The notes beneath the pieces were generated by a model, which was not told where the DNA came from, did not search any database, and saw nothing but the letters and a program-made list of their open reading frames with translations. Positions 4,776-5,504 of a stretch of 5,504 nt of DNA are shown piece after piece (positions within the stretch are counted from its first letter, which is position 1; each line of letters begins with the position of its first letter). This DNA is from Solirubrobacterales bacterium (GTDB lineage Bacteria; Actinomycetota; Thermoleophilia; Solirubrobacterales; Solirubrobacteraceae), in assembly GCA_013695395.1 (NCBI GenBank), contig JACDAP010000387.1:1-5504 (forward strand), in the 5' to 3' direction. The position numbers and the translations under genes were made by a program.

Positions 4776-5504
4776 ATGCGCTTCGAGAAGTGGCAGGCCC
4801 TGGGGAACGACTACGTGATCGTGGAGCGCGACGCGCTGCCGTTCGAGCTCACGGTTGCGCGGATCCGGCGGCTCTGCGACCGGCACGTCGGGCTAGGTGC
4901 GGACGGGATCCTCCAGCTCGAGCCGGCGGACGAGCCGGGGTTCGTCGCGCGTCTGCGGATCTTCAACCCGGACGGCTCGGAGGCCGAGCTCTCCGGCAAC
5001 GGCGCCCGCGAGGCGATCCTCTACCTGCGCAACCGGGGCTGGACGGACTCGGATCGCTTCTCGATCCAGACCATCGCGGGGGAGATCCGCCCGACGATCA
5101 CGGGGCCCACGACCTGCACCGTCGACATGGGCCGCGCCCGGACCGCCTCGGATGCCTTTCCCGGCGGCGGCCGTGACGGCACCGGCGAGGTCGGGGGGAG
5201 CGCGTTCCAGCACGTGAGCGTCGGCAACCCCCAGTGCTCGATCCGCGTCGACGACGAGGCCGCGCTCGAAGCGCTCGACCTGCCCGCCATCGGGCCGGCC
5301 ATCGAGCACGACCCGCAGTTCCCCCAGCGCACGAACGTCTCCTGGTGGTGCGAGCTCGTGCCTGGCGTGATCCGGGCGCGGATCTTCGAGCGGGGAGCGG
5401 GGGAGACGCAGTCCTCGGGCACCGGGGCAACCGGCGCGGCGGTCAGCTACGTGCTCCGCGGGGGCGACTCCCCGGTCACGGTCCGCCTCGACGGCGGCGA
5501 GCTG
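4776..5504 (+). CDS. dapF: Diaminopimelate epimerase family protein with Ser in place of both catalytic Cys (3' end missing)
   Basis: 243 residues are visible; the family is usually 270-290 long, so some 30-45 C-terminal residues lie outside the window. DapF interconverts LL- and meso-diaminopimelate for lysine and peptidoglycan synthesis, using a cysteine pair (Cys73 and Cys217 in the Haemophilus enzyme). Family motifs are clear: KWQALGNDY (5-13), GLGADG (39-44), FNPDGSEAELSGNGAR (63-78), GNPQC (150-154), RTNVSW (185-190), ERGAGETQSSGTGA (205-218). Ligand-contact residues Asn11, Asn64, Asn151, Asn187, Glu205 and Arg206 are kept. Yet the two catalytic positions are Ser73 (codon TCC, 4992-4994) and Ser214 (TCG, 5415-5417), and the usual GNPH histidine is Gln153. 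Activity as a normal epimerase is therefore uncertain. The start at 4776 follows the miaA stop by seven bases; AGG overlapping that stop may serve as ribosome site. No premature stop or frameshift is present. Confidence 0.9.
   Translation, partial: MRFEKWQALGNDYVIVERDALPFELTVARIRRLCDRHVGLGADGILQLEPADEPGFVARLRIFNPDGSEAELSGNGAREAILYLRNRGWTDSDRFSIQTIAGEIRPTITGPTTCTVDMGRARTASDAFPGGGRDGTGEVGGSAFQHVSVGNPQCSIRVDDEAALEALDLPAIGPAIEHDPQFPQRTNVSWWCELVPGVIRARIFERGAGETQSSGTGATGAAVSYVLRGGDSPVTVRLDGGEL

Noticed and set aside
1..5504. CRISPR arrays, tRNA or rRNA genes, insertion sequences
   Set aside because: No regularly spaced repeats, no tRNA cloverleaf signature, no transposase motif and no flanking terminal repeats were seen on either strand.
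4776..5504. PhzF-type protein instead of DapF
   Set aside because: PhzF shares the fold and lacks the Cys pair, but the GNDY, FNPDGSE, SGNGAR and ERGAGET motifs and the place after miaA are those of DapF.

Overview
The window is a GC-rich piece of a bacterial chromosome. The gene content and protein style point to a high-GC actinobacterium, most likely of the class Thermoleophilia (Solirubrobacterales or Gaiellales type). Three things suggest this: the miaA-dapF order typical of actinobacteria, a very basic two-cysteine C-terminal domain at the left edge of the kind I associate with exported Thermoleophilia proteins, and the strongly G/C-ending codons. This is an inference from sequence style, not a database result.

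From left to right: 1-306 holds the 3' end of a gene for a basic, probably exported protein. 307-470 is a gene-free gap with a long imperfect hairpin (333-400). 471-620 is a small gene for a 49-residue zinc-ribbon protein. It converges on a minus-strand group, with a 10-bp hairpin (651-674) between the two 3' ends. The minus-strand group, read from right to left, is a short AbiEi-antitoxin-like fragment (3369-3728), a Uma2-family nuclease-like protein (2781-3362), a FIST-domain sensory protein (1556-2713) and a short-chain dehydrogenase (681-1472). The first two are 6 bases apart and probably translated together. The last two are separated by small GC-rich hairpins and may or may not share a transcript with them.

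A 137-base divergent gap (3729-3865), with a dyad and a 9-base direct repeat, separates this group from a plus-strand housekeeping operon. That operon is miaA (tRNA dimethylallyltransferase, 3866-4768) followed after 7 bases by dapF (4776 to the window edge, 3' end missing).

The most notable observation is in dapF. The protein is plainly of the diaminopimelate epimerase family and keeps the substrate-binding motifs. However, both catalytic cysteines are serines (Ser73 and Ser214), and the histidine of the GNPH motif is glutamine (Gln153). It is either a lineage with altered acid/base chemistry or an enzyme with a changed role. No tRNA, rRNA, CRISPR array, insertion sequence or intact phage gene is visible.
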